In this document: positions 51,072 to 60,512 of the stretch, in pieces
How positions within the stretch are numbered: the first letter of the stretch is position 1
Layout of the letters: every line of letters starts with the position of its first letter
Source: Lachnospiraceae bacterium
GTDB lineage: Bacteria > Bacillota > Clostridia > Lachnospirales > Lachnospiraceae
Length of the DNA stretch: 64,000 nucleotides
NCBI GenBank assembly: GCA_902363835.1
Contig: CABJBM010000017.1
Coordinates: 89,108 to 153,107 of the forward strand
Direction: 5' to 3'
Notes under the pieces: generated by a model
Told to the model about the DNA's origin: nothing
The model's input: the letters and a program-made list of their open reading frames with translations, nothing else
The model's database searches: none
Position numbers and translations under genes: made by a program

Positions 51072-52709
51072 TTATATTCTGCTGTTCAGCAATTCCGTTA
51101 AATATTCTTTCATTTGATCTGCAATTTCTTTTCCGTCACATTCCTCTTTTATCCTTCCAAGGGTTCTTAAAGTATGTTCAAAGTCCGTCTCTTCACCGGT
51201 AAAAGCGATCACCTTAAGAAAATTCTTCATGTAATCCCATGATCTGCCGCTGTCTCTTAACTCCTTAATATACAGGAGAAGAATCTTCTCCAAAAACAAT
51301 TGGCGGAATATCTGTTTCTGCCAGACATAGCGTATAATCGGCCCCAGCCGTTTTCTTGATTCCCTGTTGTTTAGGCTGGCAAGGAAAAGAGACCTGTACA
51401 AAGGATACCCTTCTTCTATGTAATCCTGCCACATGAGAGTCATGAAATAGTATCCAAACCGGAGTCTGTCTCTCTTCTTTTGGCACAGTTCAAACTGCCC
51501 GGCCAAAACCTCTATATACACTTCAGCCATGTTTTCCTGTTCCTGAAGCAGATCAAAGGGAAGTACACTGTCATCTTTAAAAAAATAGACCACCTGCTCC
51601 AGTTCCACTTCCAGCCCCAGGGCAAGTTCCTCCCTGACTATCCTTTGCAGACGCCTGCGAACCTGGGAATTAAAACTATAGTCTTTACTCCTGTCATATA
51701 AATAAAAGGCAATCTTCCATAAGAACTGATTGTTATCCAATTCAGCCCAATGGCACAGTAAGTTCTCTGCATTGTCCTGGTATGCTTCCTCTCTCAGGCA
51801 CCGTTCCATAATTCTTAGAAGGAAATAAAAACTGTCCCTGTCATGCTTCTTTACAAACAGTGGAATTATATTGTTCTCCGCGTATGCAAAATCCATGGCA
51901 GCAAACTCAGCAATAGCCTCTCCGATCTGGCATAATATTAATTTCCGGATGGGTCTTACACGGCTGATGTCCAGCAGCCAGCCAATAAGCCCTTTTCTCA
52001 TGCCTGGATAACCCGTCCACAATTCTCTGCTCAGCTCCAGAATCATTGCAGGATTTTTAAATATCACACTCTGGAATTCCATCCTTCCGGCTTGGCTTTC
52101 CATTGTTGCCAAAACAATTTCCGCATTTAAAAACTCCAGTATATCCTCCATGGATTGAAGAGCATTCCCTTTTACCTCAGGTTGTTCTCCAGCTTCCTTT
52201 TTTGTATATAAATGCGCGTTCAGCACCTGGGAAACCTCAACCAGATGAGATACCGGAACCATCTTTAATACGGTAATGGCTATAAAAATCGGGACATAAT
52301 CTGTCAATGCGTATCTTTTAATCAGCTCTTTCATATCCTTCTGATCCCTGAAACAAAAAGATTCTTCCTCCTCACCTTCCTGTGAGCTTTCCTGATTTAT
52401 AGTTCCATTAATTTCACCTGAATTAAAAATAAAATTATTCAACTCTTTTCCGTCAATAAAAAAGCAGTTGTGATACTCCGCATCGCCTCTTTCACGTTTG
52501 TTCTGCTGTTTTTTTCTCTCATACTGTTCCGGATTATACTGATCAAAAACACTTCCCTGTTCCTCTTTTTCAGGTTGTACATTTTCTGTATCCGGTTCTT
52601 CCTGCCGGTCATCTTCTTTGCGGCCTTCTTCTTTACGTTCTTCTTCCTTACGTTCTTTTACACCATCTTCCGGCTGGCTGGTGCATTGATCTTTTTCTTC
52701 TGCTTCCAT
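51072..52709 (-). CDS. Helical-repeat protein with N-terminal amyloid-like motif shared with the TIR protein
   Basis: 545 residues, no family recognised. Residues 1-80 are highly charged and disordered (Lys/Glu/Arg-rich). Residues 91-106 are NNFIFNSGEINGTINQ, matching NNMIINSGVINGNVIQ of the TIR protein at 10 of 16 positions. From about 120 to the end it is alpha-helical, with HEAT/TPR-like pairs (AENLLCHWAELDNNQFLWKI, VELEQVVYFFKDDSVLPFDL). No P-loop, no NB-ARC, no signal peptide. I infer that it is the sensor or adaptor that nucleates the TIR effector through the shared motif. Ribosome binding site GGGGGA. Confidence 0.85.
   Translation of the reverse strand: MEAEEKDQCTSQPEDGVKERKEEERKEEGRKEDDRQEEPDTENVQPEKEEQGSVFDQYNPEQYERKKQQNKRERGDAEYHNCFFIDGKELNNFIFNSGEINGTINQESSQEGEEEESFCFRDQKDMKELIKRYALTDYVPIFIAITVLKMVPVSHLVEVSQVLNAHLYTKKEAGEQPEVKGNALQSMEDILEFLNAEIVLATMESQAGRMEFQSVIFKNPAMILELSRELWTGYPGMRKGLIGWLLDISRVRPIRKLILCQIGEAIAEFAAMDFAYAENNIIPLFVKKHDRDSFYFLLRIMERCLREEAYQDNAENLLCHWAELDNNQFLWKIAFYLYDRSKDYSFNSQVRRRLQRIVREELALGLEVELEQVVYFFKDDSVLPFDLLQEQENMAEVYIEVLAGQFELCQKKRDRLRFGYYFMTLMWQDYIEEGYPLYRSLFLASLNNRESRKRLGPIIRYVWQKQIFRQLFLEKILLLYIKELRDSGRSWDYMKNFLKVIAFTGEETDFEHTLRTLGRIKEECDGKEIADQMKEYLTELLNSRI
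52392..52439 (-). other. Amyloid-like motif codons in the helical protein
   Basis: Encodes NNFIFNSGEINGTINQ. G and N spacing (N-x-x-N-S-G-x-I-N-G) resembles the G-containing repeat of RHIM-like bacterial amyloid motifs. Confidence 0.6.
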
Positions 52710-52736
52710 GTCTTTTCCCCCACAAAATCAAAGATA

Positions 52737-53285
52737 TCATTGATTCCCTTTCTCAAAAGAATGAATGATAATTTTTATTTTTTCGGCAACCTCTACTTCT
52801 CTTAACCGGTCGGCATTTAAAAAGTGAATGTCAGGGTCTAGCTCTTTTAAGCGGGCTCCTCCAAAATATACCGGTATCAGGCAATTTCTCTTTTCTTCTT
52901 TCTCCCGAAGCATGGCTGTTTTCGCCTCATGCATGGTAATATCCTTGCTCAAATAGTCCTTAGAGACAAAGCACGCCACAAACATGCTTTCATAACGGTA
53001 GATATCGTAAAACTCCGTGATCATATCCCGTCCTAAAAACTCCTCTTCCCTGTTAGGGGCAAAAAACACCCTTAAATTTTCCTTTTCCAGGATTTTAGCA
53101 ACCCTTGTCACGTACCGTTCCTGTTCACTGGCATAGGAAATACCTACGTCATACTTGTATCCATTGGAACTTCCTCCTCTGGCCTCCGTCTTCTCTTTCT
53201 CTGCTTCAGATGAAGTCCCAGCCGCAGATTTCTGAATTACATTTCCGTTAATCACTCCGCTGTTTATTATCATATTGTTTGCCAT
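52737..53285 (-). CDS. TIR-domain effector with N-terminal amyloid-like motif
   Basis: 182 residues from the ATG at 53285 (GGGGGA seven bases before it; an ATG one codon earlier is possible). Residues 3-18 are the motif NNMIINSGVINGNVIQ, then a short Ser/Glu-rich linker, then a TIR domain at 44-180: KYDVGISYASEQERYVTRV, LRVFFAPNREEEFLG, FVACFVSKDYLSK and TMHEAKTA, where Glu120 is in the position of the catalytic glutamate of NADase TIRs. Predicted to degrade NAD+ when clustered. First gene of a four-gene operon; small size (single effector domain) is typical of amyloid-linked effectors. Confidence 0.9.
   Translation of the reverse strand: MANNMIINSGVINGNVIQKSAAGTSSEAEKEKTEARGGSSNGYKYDVGISYASEQERYVTRVAKILEKENLRVFFAPNREEEFLGRDMITEFYDIYRYESMFVACFVSKDYLSKDITMHEAKTAMLREKEEKRNCLIPVYFGGARLKELDPDIHFLNADRLREVEVAEKIKIIIHSFEKGNQ
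53232..53279 (-). other. Amyloid-like motif codons in the TIR protein
   Basis: Encodes NNMIINSGVINGNVIQ at residues 3-18, immediately after the start codon. Confidence 0.6.
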
Positions 53286-53326
53286 CATATTTCCCCCGTT
53301 TTCATATTTATTTACTTTATAGAACG

Positions 53327-53355
53327 ATTTTACCAAATTTTTCCTAATTCTGCAA
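53327..53355 (-). promoter_or_regulatory. Promoter of the TIR operon
   Basis: Minus strand TTGCAG, 17 bases, TAAAAT, about 40 bases before the TIR start codon. It faces away from the trp promoter. Confidence 0.55.
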
Positions 53356-53502
53356 ACAATCGACAAGAAAAATCAATATACAAAATCTTAATTTTAAAAT
53401 TAACTCATTTTATGTCGCTTTTTTCACATTTCACTATTAACTTATTTCCACTGAAAACCGGTAAACAATTTCCCTGCCCTCTACAAAAAATTATTTTCCC
53501 TA

Positions 53503-53531
53503 TTGACATTTTAATTTTCATCCCATATACT
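53503..53531 (+). promoter_or_regulatory. trp operon promoter
   Basis: TTGACA, 17 bases, TATACT, with the T-box leader starting a few bases downstream. Confidence 0.9.
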
Positions 53532-53539
53532 GTAACAAA

Positions 53540-53850
53540 TCAAAGTGATAAACTGTTGAGCAGGAGTAAGTAAGATCTTTTCATCATGCACAGAGAGCTT
53601 CCGGTTGGTGGGAGGAAGCGTTGATGTTTGGTCTGAATGGACCTGCGAGGGCGGCTTGAAACCGGTTTTATTTTCGGGAGTAGATGTCGACGGGTTTCCT
53701 ATCCGTTACCAAGGGGAGACACATGTTAGTGTGTTATAAAGCGGGAGAAGTCTATCTTCTCCAATCAGGGTGGTACCACGGAACCGTATTTTCAGGCTTT
53801 CGTCCCTCTTATCCATAGCAGTATGGAAAGAGGGACGGAGGCCTTTTTTG
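53540..53850 (+). ncRNA. T-box leader sensing tRNA-Trp
   Basis: The conserved T-box AGGGTGGTACCACGG is at 53767-53781. Stem I occupies the 5' part (GAGCAGGAGTAAGTAAG... and GGTTGGTGGGAGGAAGC), and TGG at 53638-53640 within CTGAATGGACC, followed by A, is the likely specifier for tRNA-Trp. The terminator GGCTTTCGTCCCTCTT / AAGAGGGACGGAGGCC then TTTTTT ends at 53849. Uncharged tRNA-Trp would stabilise the antiterminator and turn on the trp genes. Confidence 0.93.
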
Positions 53851-53999
53851 TTTTCTCAGGCAAAAAGCCAGGCACTGGAATAAAGGTATTTCCGTATTAA
53901 AGCATCAAGGCCCAAATACCTCCCAGCCTGCTATGGGATATTGTCTGGCCATCAGGCCGGAAAACATAGGTAATATCTAAGAAAGGAGCGTAATAAACC

Positions 54000-55478
54000 A
54001 TGAACATCACGCCGGACTGTAAGGAAATCGAAGCCCTTGCCGCTTCCTATCCCGTCATCCCGGTCTGCAGGGAAATCTTTGCAGACATTGTCACCCCCAT
54101 TACCCTGCTGCGAAAGATCGCAGCCAAAAGCAGCCGTTATTATCTGCTTGAAAGCATTGAGGGAGGAGAAAAATGGGGACGCTACTCTTTTCTTGGCTAT
54201 GACCCGGTCCTTAAAGTCTCCCTAAAGGATCATATGGTAAGAGTACATCATTACGTCCGGCCGGACCAGGAAGGGGACCAGGTGATTGAAACCGGTGCGC
54301 CATATGATGTGCTGCGGGATATTTTAAAGGATTACCGCTCCCCAAAGCTTCCCGGTCTTCCTCCCTTTACCGGAGGATTTGTAGGATATTTTGCCTACAG
54401 CATGATCGGTTATGCGGAACCTGTCCTGTCCATAAAAAAAGGCACCTGCAATGATTTTGACTTAATGCTGTTTGATACGGTCATCGCTTATGACCATTTA
54501 AAGCAGAAAATCAGCCTTGTAGTCAATATGAAAACCGACCGGATCATGGAAAATTACGGGAAAGCCTGCACAAGGCTGGAAAGCATTGCAGCCATGATCG
54601 GAGAAAATACCCCCTTAAAAAAATCAGCTGTCACCAGCCGGCCAAACTTCCGCTGCAACGTGACAAAGGAGGAATTCTGTTCCATGGTGGAGCGGGCAAA
54701 GGAATATATTGTGGACGGGGACATTTTCCAGGCAGTTCTTTCCAGACAGTTTACAAGCGATTACCAGGACAGTCTTCTCAATGCCTACAGGGTACTCAGG
54801 ACCACTAATCCCTCCCCTTACATGGTATATTTCCACATGGATGATACGGAAATCATCAGCACTTCTCCGGAAACCCTGGTCCGTTTAAAGAACGGACGGC
54901 TCACCACATTTCCGGTGGCAGGCTCCAGGCCCAGGGGAAGGAACGAGGAAGAAGACAAACGGCTTTCCGAAGAGCTTCTTGCGGATGAAAAGGAATTGGC
55001 AGAGCACAACATGCTGGTGGATTTGGGAAGAAATGATTTGGGGAAAATCGCAGAGTTTTCCACCGTAGAGGTGACCGGATACAAAATGATCCACCGTTAT
55101 TCCAGAATCATGCACATCTGTTCCCAGGTGGAGGCAGACATCACTTCTGACCGGGACGCCTTTCATGCCATAGAGGCAGTCCTTCCCGCAGGCACCCTTT
55201 CCGGCGCTCCAAAGATCCGGGCCTGTGAAATCATCGAAGAGCTGGAAACAGAGCCAAGGGGCATTTACGGAGGGGCCCTGGGCTACATTGATTTCACCGG
55301 AAACATGGATACCTGCATTGCTATACGCATGGCAGTAAAGAGCCATGGAAAGGTATACGTTCAGGCGGGAGGCGGAATTGTCGCTGACAGCGTTCCTGAA
55401 CGGGAGTACGAAGAATCGGAAAACAAGGCAAAAGCCGTGATCCGGGCCATTGAAACTGCAGGGGAGGTAAATGACTGA
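54000..55478 (+). CDS. trpE: Anthranilate synthase component I
   Basis: 492 residues. N-terminal regulatory region with LLES at 49-52, the tryptophan feedback site, and the chorismate-binding domain with the conserved GAPKIRACEIIEELE, RGIYGGALGYIDFTGN, IAIRMA and VQAGGGIVADSVPEREYEE. It makes anthranilate from chorismate with ammonia supplied by TrpG. First trp gene, overlapping trpG by one base (TGATG). Confidence 0.97.
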   Translation: MNITPDCKEIEALAASYPVIPVCREIFADIVTPITLLRKIAAKSSRYYLLESIEGGEKWGRYSFLGYDPVLKVSLKDHMVRVHHYVRPDQEGDQVIETGAPYDVLRDILKDYRSPKLPGLPPFTGGFVGYFAYSMIGYAEPVLSIKKGTCNDFDLMLFDTVIAYDHLKQKISLVVNMKTDRIMENYGKACTRLESIAAMIGENTPLKKSAVTSRPNFRCNVTKEEFCSMVERAKEYIVDGDIFQAVLSRQFTSDYQDSLLNAYRVLRTTNPSPYMVYFHMDDTEIISTSPETLVRLKNGRLTTFPVAGSRPRGRNEEEDKRLSEELLADEKELAEHNMLVDLGRNDLGKIAEFSTVEVTGYKMIHRYSRIMHICSQVEADITSDRDAFHAIEAVLPAGTLSGAPKIRACEIIEELETEPRGIYGGALGYIDFTGNMDTCIAIRMAVKSHGKVYVQAGGGIVADSVPEREYEESENKAKAVIRAIETAGEVND

Positions 55479-56062
55479 TGATTCTCTTGATCGATAATTA
55501 CGACAGCTTTTCCTACAATTTAGTCCAGATGTTCGGCGGCCTGAATCCGGATATCAGGGTCATACGAAACGATGAGATGACTGTGGAAGAAATAAGGGAA
55601 CTGTCTCCCACCCACATCATCCTCTCCCCGGGACCCGGTTATCCAAAGGATGCAGGAGTATGTGAAGACGTAGTCAGAAAGCTTTCCAAAACAATCCCCA
55701 TCCTTGGGGTCTGCCTGGGGCACCAGGGAATCTGCGAGGTGTTCGGAGCTGAGATCACCCATGCACGGAAGCTGATGCACGGAAAACAGAGCCTCCTTAC
55801 CATTGATGTTTCTGATCCTGTTTTTTATGGGCTTCCAAAGCAGATCCTGGCCGCCAGGTACCATTCTCTCATCGCTGCAAAGGATTCTCTCCCCCATTGT
55901 CTGACAATCATAGGCATTGATGACATGGGTGAAATCATGGCGGTAAAGCATAAGGAGTATCCTCTTTACGGGCTTCAGTTCCATCCGGAATCTATCCTGA
56001 CCCCAAACGGGATGACCATACTTAAAAATTTCTTATCCATTCATATAAAGGAGGCAGATTAA
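55478..56062 (+). CDS. trpG: Anthranilate synthase component II (glutamine amidotransferase)
   Basis: 194 residues; class I glutamine amidotransferase with the nucleophile Cys79 in LGVCLGHQG and the catalytic His-Glu in LQFHPESIL. Length shows TrpG alone, not fused to TrpD. Feeds ammonia to TrpE. Starts in the trpE stop. Confidence 0.97.
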   Translation: MILLIDNYDSFSYNLVQMFGGLNPDIRVIRNDEMTVEEIRELSPTHIILSPGPGYPKDAGVCEDVVRKLSKTIPILGVCLGHQGICEVFGAEITHARKLMHGKQSLLTIDVSDPVFYGLPKQILAARYHSLIAAKDSLPHCLTIIGIDDMGEIMAVKHKEYPLYGLQFHPESILTPNGMTILKNFLSIHIKEAD

Positions 56063-57082
56063 ATGATTCAGCAGGCAATCCATGAAGTAATTTCAGGGCA
56101 GGATTTAAGCTTTGATGCTGCAAAAGAGGTCATGAACGAAATCATGAGCGGAGAAACCACCCCGGCCCAGATGGCCGCATTTTTAACAGGACTTCGGATG
56201 AAAGGGGAAACCATTGACGAGATTACGGCCTGCGCCACTGTCATGCGGGAAAAGGCCTTAAGGCTGGAACCGGATTTTCCTGTCATTGATATTGTGGGCA
56301 CAGGAGGTGACGAAGCCGGGACCTTTAATATTTCCACCACCACCGCATTTGTGGTTGCCTCAGGGGGAGTTCCTGTGGCAAAGCATGGCAACCGCAGTGT
56401 TTCCAGCAAAAGCGGGGCTGCCGATGTGCTGGAACATCTTGGGGTAAATTTAAACCTTACGTCAAAACAGTCAGGGGACATATTAAAGAAAACAGGCATG
56501 TGCTTCCTCTTTGCCCAGGCCTATCATTCCTCCATGAAATACGCCGGGCCGGTGAGAAAAGAGCTTGGGGTGCGGACCATCTTTAATATCTTAGGCCCTC
56601 TCTCCAATCCTGCGGGAGCCACCATGCAGCTTTTAGGGGTTTACGACAGAAAGCTGGTGGAACCTCTGGCCCAGGTATTAAGCAATCTGGGCGTTAAGAG
56701 GGGCCTGGTGGTCTGCGGAGATGACGGGCTGGATGAAGCCACTGTCACAGGCCCCAGCCATGTATGCGAGATCCGTTTCGGGAAGCTGACTCCCTATGAG
56801 ATCACGCCGGAACAGTTTTCCTTAAAGCGCAGCAGCCTTTCAGATCTGGTGGGCGGCTCTCCTGAAGAAAATGCCCAGATCACCAGAGACATCTTAAACG
56901 GAAAGCTTCATGGGCCAAAGCGGGATATTGTCATCTTAAACTCTGCGCTCAGCCTGTACCTGGGAATTGACGACTGCACCATTTTCCAATGCATAGAAAA
57001 AGCGGCCCATCTCATTGATTCAGGAAAAGCCGCAGGGAAGCTTGAAGAATTTGCAAAAATGACCAAAGAGGTGATTTCATGA
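56063..57082 (+). CDS. trpD: Anthranilate phosphoribosyltransferase
   Basis: 339 residues. Glycine motif DIVGTGGDE for PRPP, FNISTTTAFVVASGGVPVAKHGNRS and NILGPLSNPA. It transfers ribose-5-phosphate from PRPP to anthranilate. Directly adjoins the trpG stop and shares ATGA with trpC. Confidence 0.97.
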   Translation: MIQQAIHEVISGQDLSFDAAKEVMNEIMSGETTPAQMAAFLTGLRMKGETIDEITACATVMREKALRLEPDFPVIDIVGTGGDEAGTFNISTTTAFVVASGGVPVAKHGNRSVSSKSGAADVLEHLGVNLNLTSKQSGDILKKTGMCFLFAQAYHSSMKYAGPVRKELGVRTIFNILGPLSNPAGATMQLLGVYDRKLVEPLAQVLSNLGVKRGLVVCGDDGLDEATVTGPSHVCEIRFGKLTPYEITPEQFSLKRSSLSDLVGGSPEENAQITRDILNGKLHGPKRDIVILNSALSLYLGIDDCTIFQCIEKAAHLIDSGKAAGKLEEFAKMTKEVIS

Positions 57083-57873
57083 TACTTGACAGCCTGGCAG
57101 CCTCCTCCAGAAAACGGGCGGAGGCTGCAAAAGAAAAAGTTTCCATGAATGCCATGGAAAAACTGGCATTTGAAGCCTTGGAAAAAACAAAGGATAAAGG
57201 GCTTTCCTTTGAACACAGCCTCTCTGCTCCAGGTATTTCTTTTATCTGTGAAGTAAAGCGGGCATCCCCCTCAAAGGGCCTTATTGCCCCTGAATTTCCT
57301 TATGTGGAGATCGCAAAGGATTACGAAGCAGCAGGGGCAGATGCCATTTCCGTTCTCACGGAACCGGAATATTTTATGGGAAGCAATTCCTTTCTGACAG
57401 ACATCAGTCATGAGGTGAGCATCCCCCTTCTCAGAAAGGATTTTACGATGGACCCCTATCAGATTTACGAGGCAAAGGCCATAGGCGCGTCTGCGGTTCT
57501 CCTGATCTGCGCCCTCCTGGATACAAAAGCCTTAAAAGAAGGATTAAAGCTGTGCCAAAGCCTTGGCTTAAGCGCCCTTGTGGAGGCTCATGACGAAGAG
57601 GAGATCCATTCCGCCCTGACCGCAGGAGCCAGGATCATCGGGGTAAACAACAGGAATTTAAAAACCTTTGAGGTGGATTTTAACAATTCCCTCCGTTTAA
57701 GGAGTTTGGTACCTTCTGATGTGCTTTTCGTTGCGGAAAGCGGGATTAAAACAGAAACAGATATCCGCCTTCTGTCTGAGGCAGGAGTCAATGCCGTCTT
57801 AATCGGGGAGAGCCTGATGCGCTCTCCTGATAAAAAAGAAATTATAAACGGTCTGAAGAGGGCTGCACAATGA
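57079..57873 (+). CDS. trpC: Indole-3-glycerol phosphate synthase
   Basis: 264 residues; TIM barrel with FICEVKRASPSKGLIA, the catalytic Lys near 112 (LLRKDFTMDPYQIYEAKA), GVNNRNLKTFEVDF and VAESGIKTETDI. Forms indole-glycerol-phosphate. Overlaps trpD and trpF by 4 bases on each side (ATGA). Confidence 0.97.
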   Translation: MILDSLAASSRKRAEAAKEKVSMNAMEKLAFEALEKTKDKGLSFEHSLSAPGISFICEVKRASPSKGLIAPEFPYVEIAKDYEAAGADAISVLTEPEYFMGSNSFLTDISHEVSIPLLRKDFTMDPYQIYEAKAIGASAVLLICALLDTKALKEGLKLCQSLGLSALVEAHDEEEIHSALTAGARIIGVNNRNLKTFEVDFNNSLRLRSLVPSDVLFVAESGIKTETDIRLLSEAGVNAVLIGESLMRSPDKKEIINGLKRAAQ

Positions 57874-58553
57874 ATTCTAAAAGAACACGGATCAAAATAT
57901 GCGGGCTGACCCGCAGGGAAGATATCCTGGCGGTAAATACCTGGAAGCCGGATTATGCAGGCTTTGTATTCGCTCCCGGAAAACGCCGCTTAACCGGACC
58001 GGAAGCACAGGAACTAAAAAAACTGCTGCTTCCGGAAATATTGGCAGTGGGAGTTTTCGTAAACAGCCCTATAGAGGAAATCCTGGCCCTGACAGAGAAT
58101 AAGACCATTGATCTTATCCAGCTTCACGGAGATGAGAACCCGGATTACATCCTGGAATTAAAAGGCCGCCTGGCCCCCGGCTTTCCTGTTATAAAAGCCA
58201 TACGGGTCCGTCAGGCGGAGGATATGAAGAATGGGGAGGGCCTTCCCGCAGATTTCCTTCTTTTTGATACTTATACCAAAGGGCTTTACGGCGGCAGCGG
58301 AAGGACCTTTGACTGGTCCATGATACCGGACATAAAAAAACCCTGGTTCCTGGCCGGAGGCATAGACGCCTCAAACATAAAGCAGGCCATGAAAACAGAA
58401 GCCTTTTGCCTGGATCTAAGCAGCTCCCTGGAAACGGAGGGCAAAAAAGACCCGGGAAAAATAAAAGAAATCATACAAACAGTAAGGAGTGAACAGCCAT
58501 GTCAAAAGGAAAATTTGGACAGCACGGCGGACAATTTGTCCCTGAAACGCTGA
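57870..58553 (+). CDS. trpF: Phosphoribosylanthranilate isomerase
   Basis: 227 residues. [12 protein letters not shown] with catalytic Cys, [19 protein letters not shown] and the catalytic Asp in [13 protein letters not shown]. The family is usually about 200-215 residues; here the C-terminal 18 codons lie inside the beginning of trpB (55-base overlap), so the tail is probably non-functional or translationally coupled read-out. Confidence 0.94.
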   Translation: MNSKRTRIKICGLTRREDILAVNTWKPDYAGFVFAPGKRRLTGPEAQELKKLLLPEILAVGVFVNSPIEEILALTENKTIDLIQLHGDENPDYILELKGRLAPGFPVIKAIRVRQAEDMKNGEGLPADFLLFDTYTKGLYGGSGRTFDWSMIPDIKKPWFLAGGIDASNIKQAMKTEAFCLDLSSSLETEGKKDPGKIKEIIQTVRSEQPCQKENLDSTADNLSLKR

Positions 58554-59683
58554 TGAACGCAGTAAATGAACTGGAAGCGGCTTATGAGAAATACAGCCAT
58601 GATGAGGAGTTTTTAGCTGAACTTCAGGACCTTCATAAAAAATATACAGGAAGGCCCTCCCTGCTCTACTATGCGGAACGGATGACAGAGGACTTAGGCG
58701 GAGCAAAAATCTATTTAAAGCGGGAGGATTTAAACCACACCGGCTCCCATAAGATCAACAATGCTCTTGGCCAGGTCCTTCTTGCAAAGAAAATGGGAAA
58801 GACCCGGGTCATTGCTGAAACAGGAGCCGGACAGCACGGCGTTGCCACCGCTACTGCCGCCGCTCTCATGGGAATGGAATGCGAGGTTTTCATGGGCAAG
58901 GAAGACACGGACCGTCAGGCCTTAAATGTATTCCGCATGGAGCTTTTGGGCACAAAGGTTCATGCCGTTACAAGCGGCACCCAGACCTTAAAGGATGCGG
59001 TCAATGAGACCATGAGGGAATGGACCAGCCGGGTATCTGATACCCATTACGTCTTAGGCTCTGTCATGGGTCCCCACCCATTTCCAACCATTGTAAGGGA
59101 TTTTCAGAGCATCATCGGAAAAGAGGTCCGCACACAGCTTAATGAGGCGGAAGGAAAGCTTCCTGACGTGGTGATCGCCTGCGTTGGCGGCGGAAGTAAT
59201 GCCATGGGAATTTTCCATGAATTTGTAAATGAGCCTTCCGTGAAGCTCATAGGCTGCGAGGCAGCAGGGCAGGGCATTGAAACAGGAAAGCACGCAGCAA
59301 CCATTTCCACAGGCTCTCTTGGAATCTTCCACGGCATGAAGTCCTATTTCTGCCAGGATGAGTACGGCCAGATTGCCCCTGTTTTCTCCATTTCCGCCGG
59401 ACTTGACTATCCGGGCATAGGACCGGAACACGCGGCCCTTTATGATTCGGAAAGAGCCACCTATGTTCCTGTTACAGATCAGGAGGCTGTGGAGTCCTTT
59501 GAATACTTATCCCGTCTGGAAGGAATCATTCCGGCAATTGAAAGCGCCCATGCAGTGGCCTATGCCAGAAAGATCGCTCCTTCCATGAAAAAGGATGAGG
59601 TCATTGTCATCAATTTATCCGGGCGGGGCGACAAGGATGTGGCAGCCATTGCCCGTTATAAGGGGGTTGAAATCTATGAGTAG
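58499..59683 (+). CDS. trpB: Tryptophan synthase beta chain
   Basis: 394 residues. PLP-binding Lys85 in [33 protein letters not shown], and the phosphate-binding [13 protein letters not shown] end. Condenses indole and serine. Start has AAGGAG about ten bases upstream. Overlaps trpA by 8 bases. Confidence 0.97.
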   Translation: MSKGKFGQHGGQFVPETLMNAVNELEAAYEKYSHDEEFLAELQDLHKKYTGRPSLLYYAERMTEDLGGAKIYLKREDLNHTGSHKINNALGQVLLAKKMGKTRVIAETGAGQHGVATATAAALMGMECEVFMGKEDTDRQALNVFRMELLGTKVHAVTSGTQTLKDAVNETMREWTSRVSDTHYVLGSVMGPHPFPTIVRDFQSIIGKEVRTQLNEAEGKLPDVVIACVGGGSNAMGIFHEFVNEPSVKLIGCEAAGQGIETGKHAATISTGSLGIFHGMKSYFCQDEYGQIAPVFSISAGLDYPGIGPEHAALYDSERATYVPVTDQEAVESFEYLSRLEGIIPAIESAHAVAYARKIAPSMKKDEVIVINLSGRGDKDVAAIARYKGVEIYE

Positions 59684-60449
59684 AATAAGCGAAGTATTTT
59701 CAAAAGGAAAGGCATTTATCCCATTTATTACGGCAGGGGATCCTGATCTTGCCCTTACAGAAGAGCTGGTTCCTGCCATGGCTTTAGCAGGAGCGGATTT
59801 GATCGAGCTTGGAATCCCCTTTTCCGACCCAATCGCAGAGGGGATCGTGATCCAGGAAGCCGATATGCGGGTTCTGGCGTCAGGAACTACCACGGATAAG
59901 CTTTTTGATTCCGTAAAACGGATACGCCAAAAAACCGATGTTCCTCTGGCTTTTATGACTTATATCAATCCTGTTTTCGTGTATGGAAGTGAGCGGTTTT
60001 TAAAAAATGCGGCGGAATGCGGAATTGATGCCCTGATCGTGCCTGACATGCCCTTTGAGGAAAAGGATGAGCTGCTGCCCTTTTGCAGGAAATACGGAAT
60101 CGAATTAATTTCCCTCATTGCTCCAACTTCTAAGGAGCGCATACGGGCCATTGCATCAGAATCCGAGGGATTTATCTACTGCGTTTCTTCCATGGGCGTG
60201 ACCGGGGTGAGAACGGAAATCAATACCAACATTGAAGAAATGGTTTCCCTTGTAAAGGAGGCAAAGGAGATTCCCTGCGCCATTGGCTTTGGAATCTCCA
60301 CCCCGGAGCAGGCAAGGGAAATGAGCAAAAGCGCGGACGGTGTCATTGTTGGAAGTGCCATTGTAAAAATCGCCGCAAAATATGGAAAAGACTGTGTAGG
60401 GCCTGTCTGCGACTATGTGAGGGAAATGAAGGCCGCTATTTCCGGCTGA
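59676..60449 (+). CDS. trpA: Tryptophan synthase alpha chain
   Basis: 257 residues from the ATG at 59676, inside the trpB stop region. Catalytic Glu44 ([12 protein letters not shown]) is present. The second catalytic aspartate (D60 in E. coli, in ADG) is Glu here (DPIAEG), a conservative substitution that I recall from other clostridial TrpA proteins. Ends with [16 protein letters not shown]. Cleaves indole-glycerol-phosphate to indole, passed to TrpB. Last gene of trpEGDCFBA. Confidence 0.96.
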   Translation: MSRISEVFSKGKAFIPFITAGDPDLALTEELVPAMALAGADLIELGIPFSDPIAEGIVIQEADMRVLASGTTTDKLFDSVKRIRQKTDVPLAFMTYINPVFVYGSERFLKNAAECGIDALIVPDMPFEEKDELLPFCRKYGIELISLIAPTSKERIRAIASESEGFIYCVSSMGVTGVRTEINTNIEEMVSLVKEAKEIPCAIGFGISTPEQAREMSKSADGVIVGSAIVKIAAKYGKDCVGPVCDYVREMKAAISG

Positions 60450-60471
60450 CAGCAAGTCCGGGATGTTTTCC

Positions 60472-60500
60472 TTGACAAGCAGGAAGGGGAATGCTACACT
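60472..60500 (+). promoter_or_regulatory. thiC promoter
   Basis: TTGACA, 17 bases, TACACT, starting 22 bases after the trpA stop codon and just before the TPP riboswitch. Confidence 0.85.
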
Positions 60501-60512
60501 AGTGACCACAAG

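Noticed and set aside
51072..52709. NLR (NB-ARC/NACHT) identity for the 545-residue protein
   Set aside because: No Walker A or B motif or other nucleotide-binding pattern was found anywhere in it.
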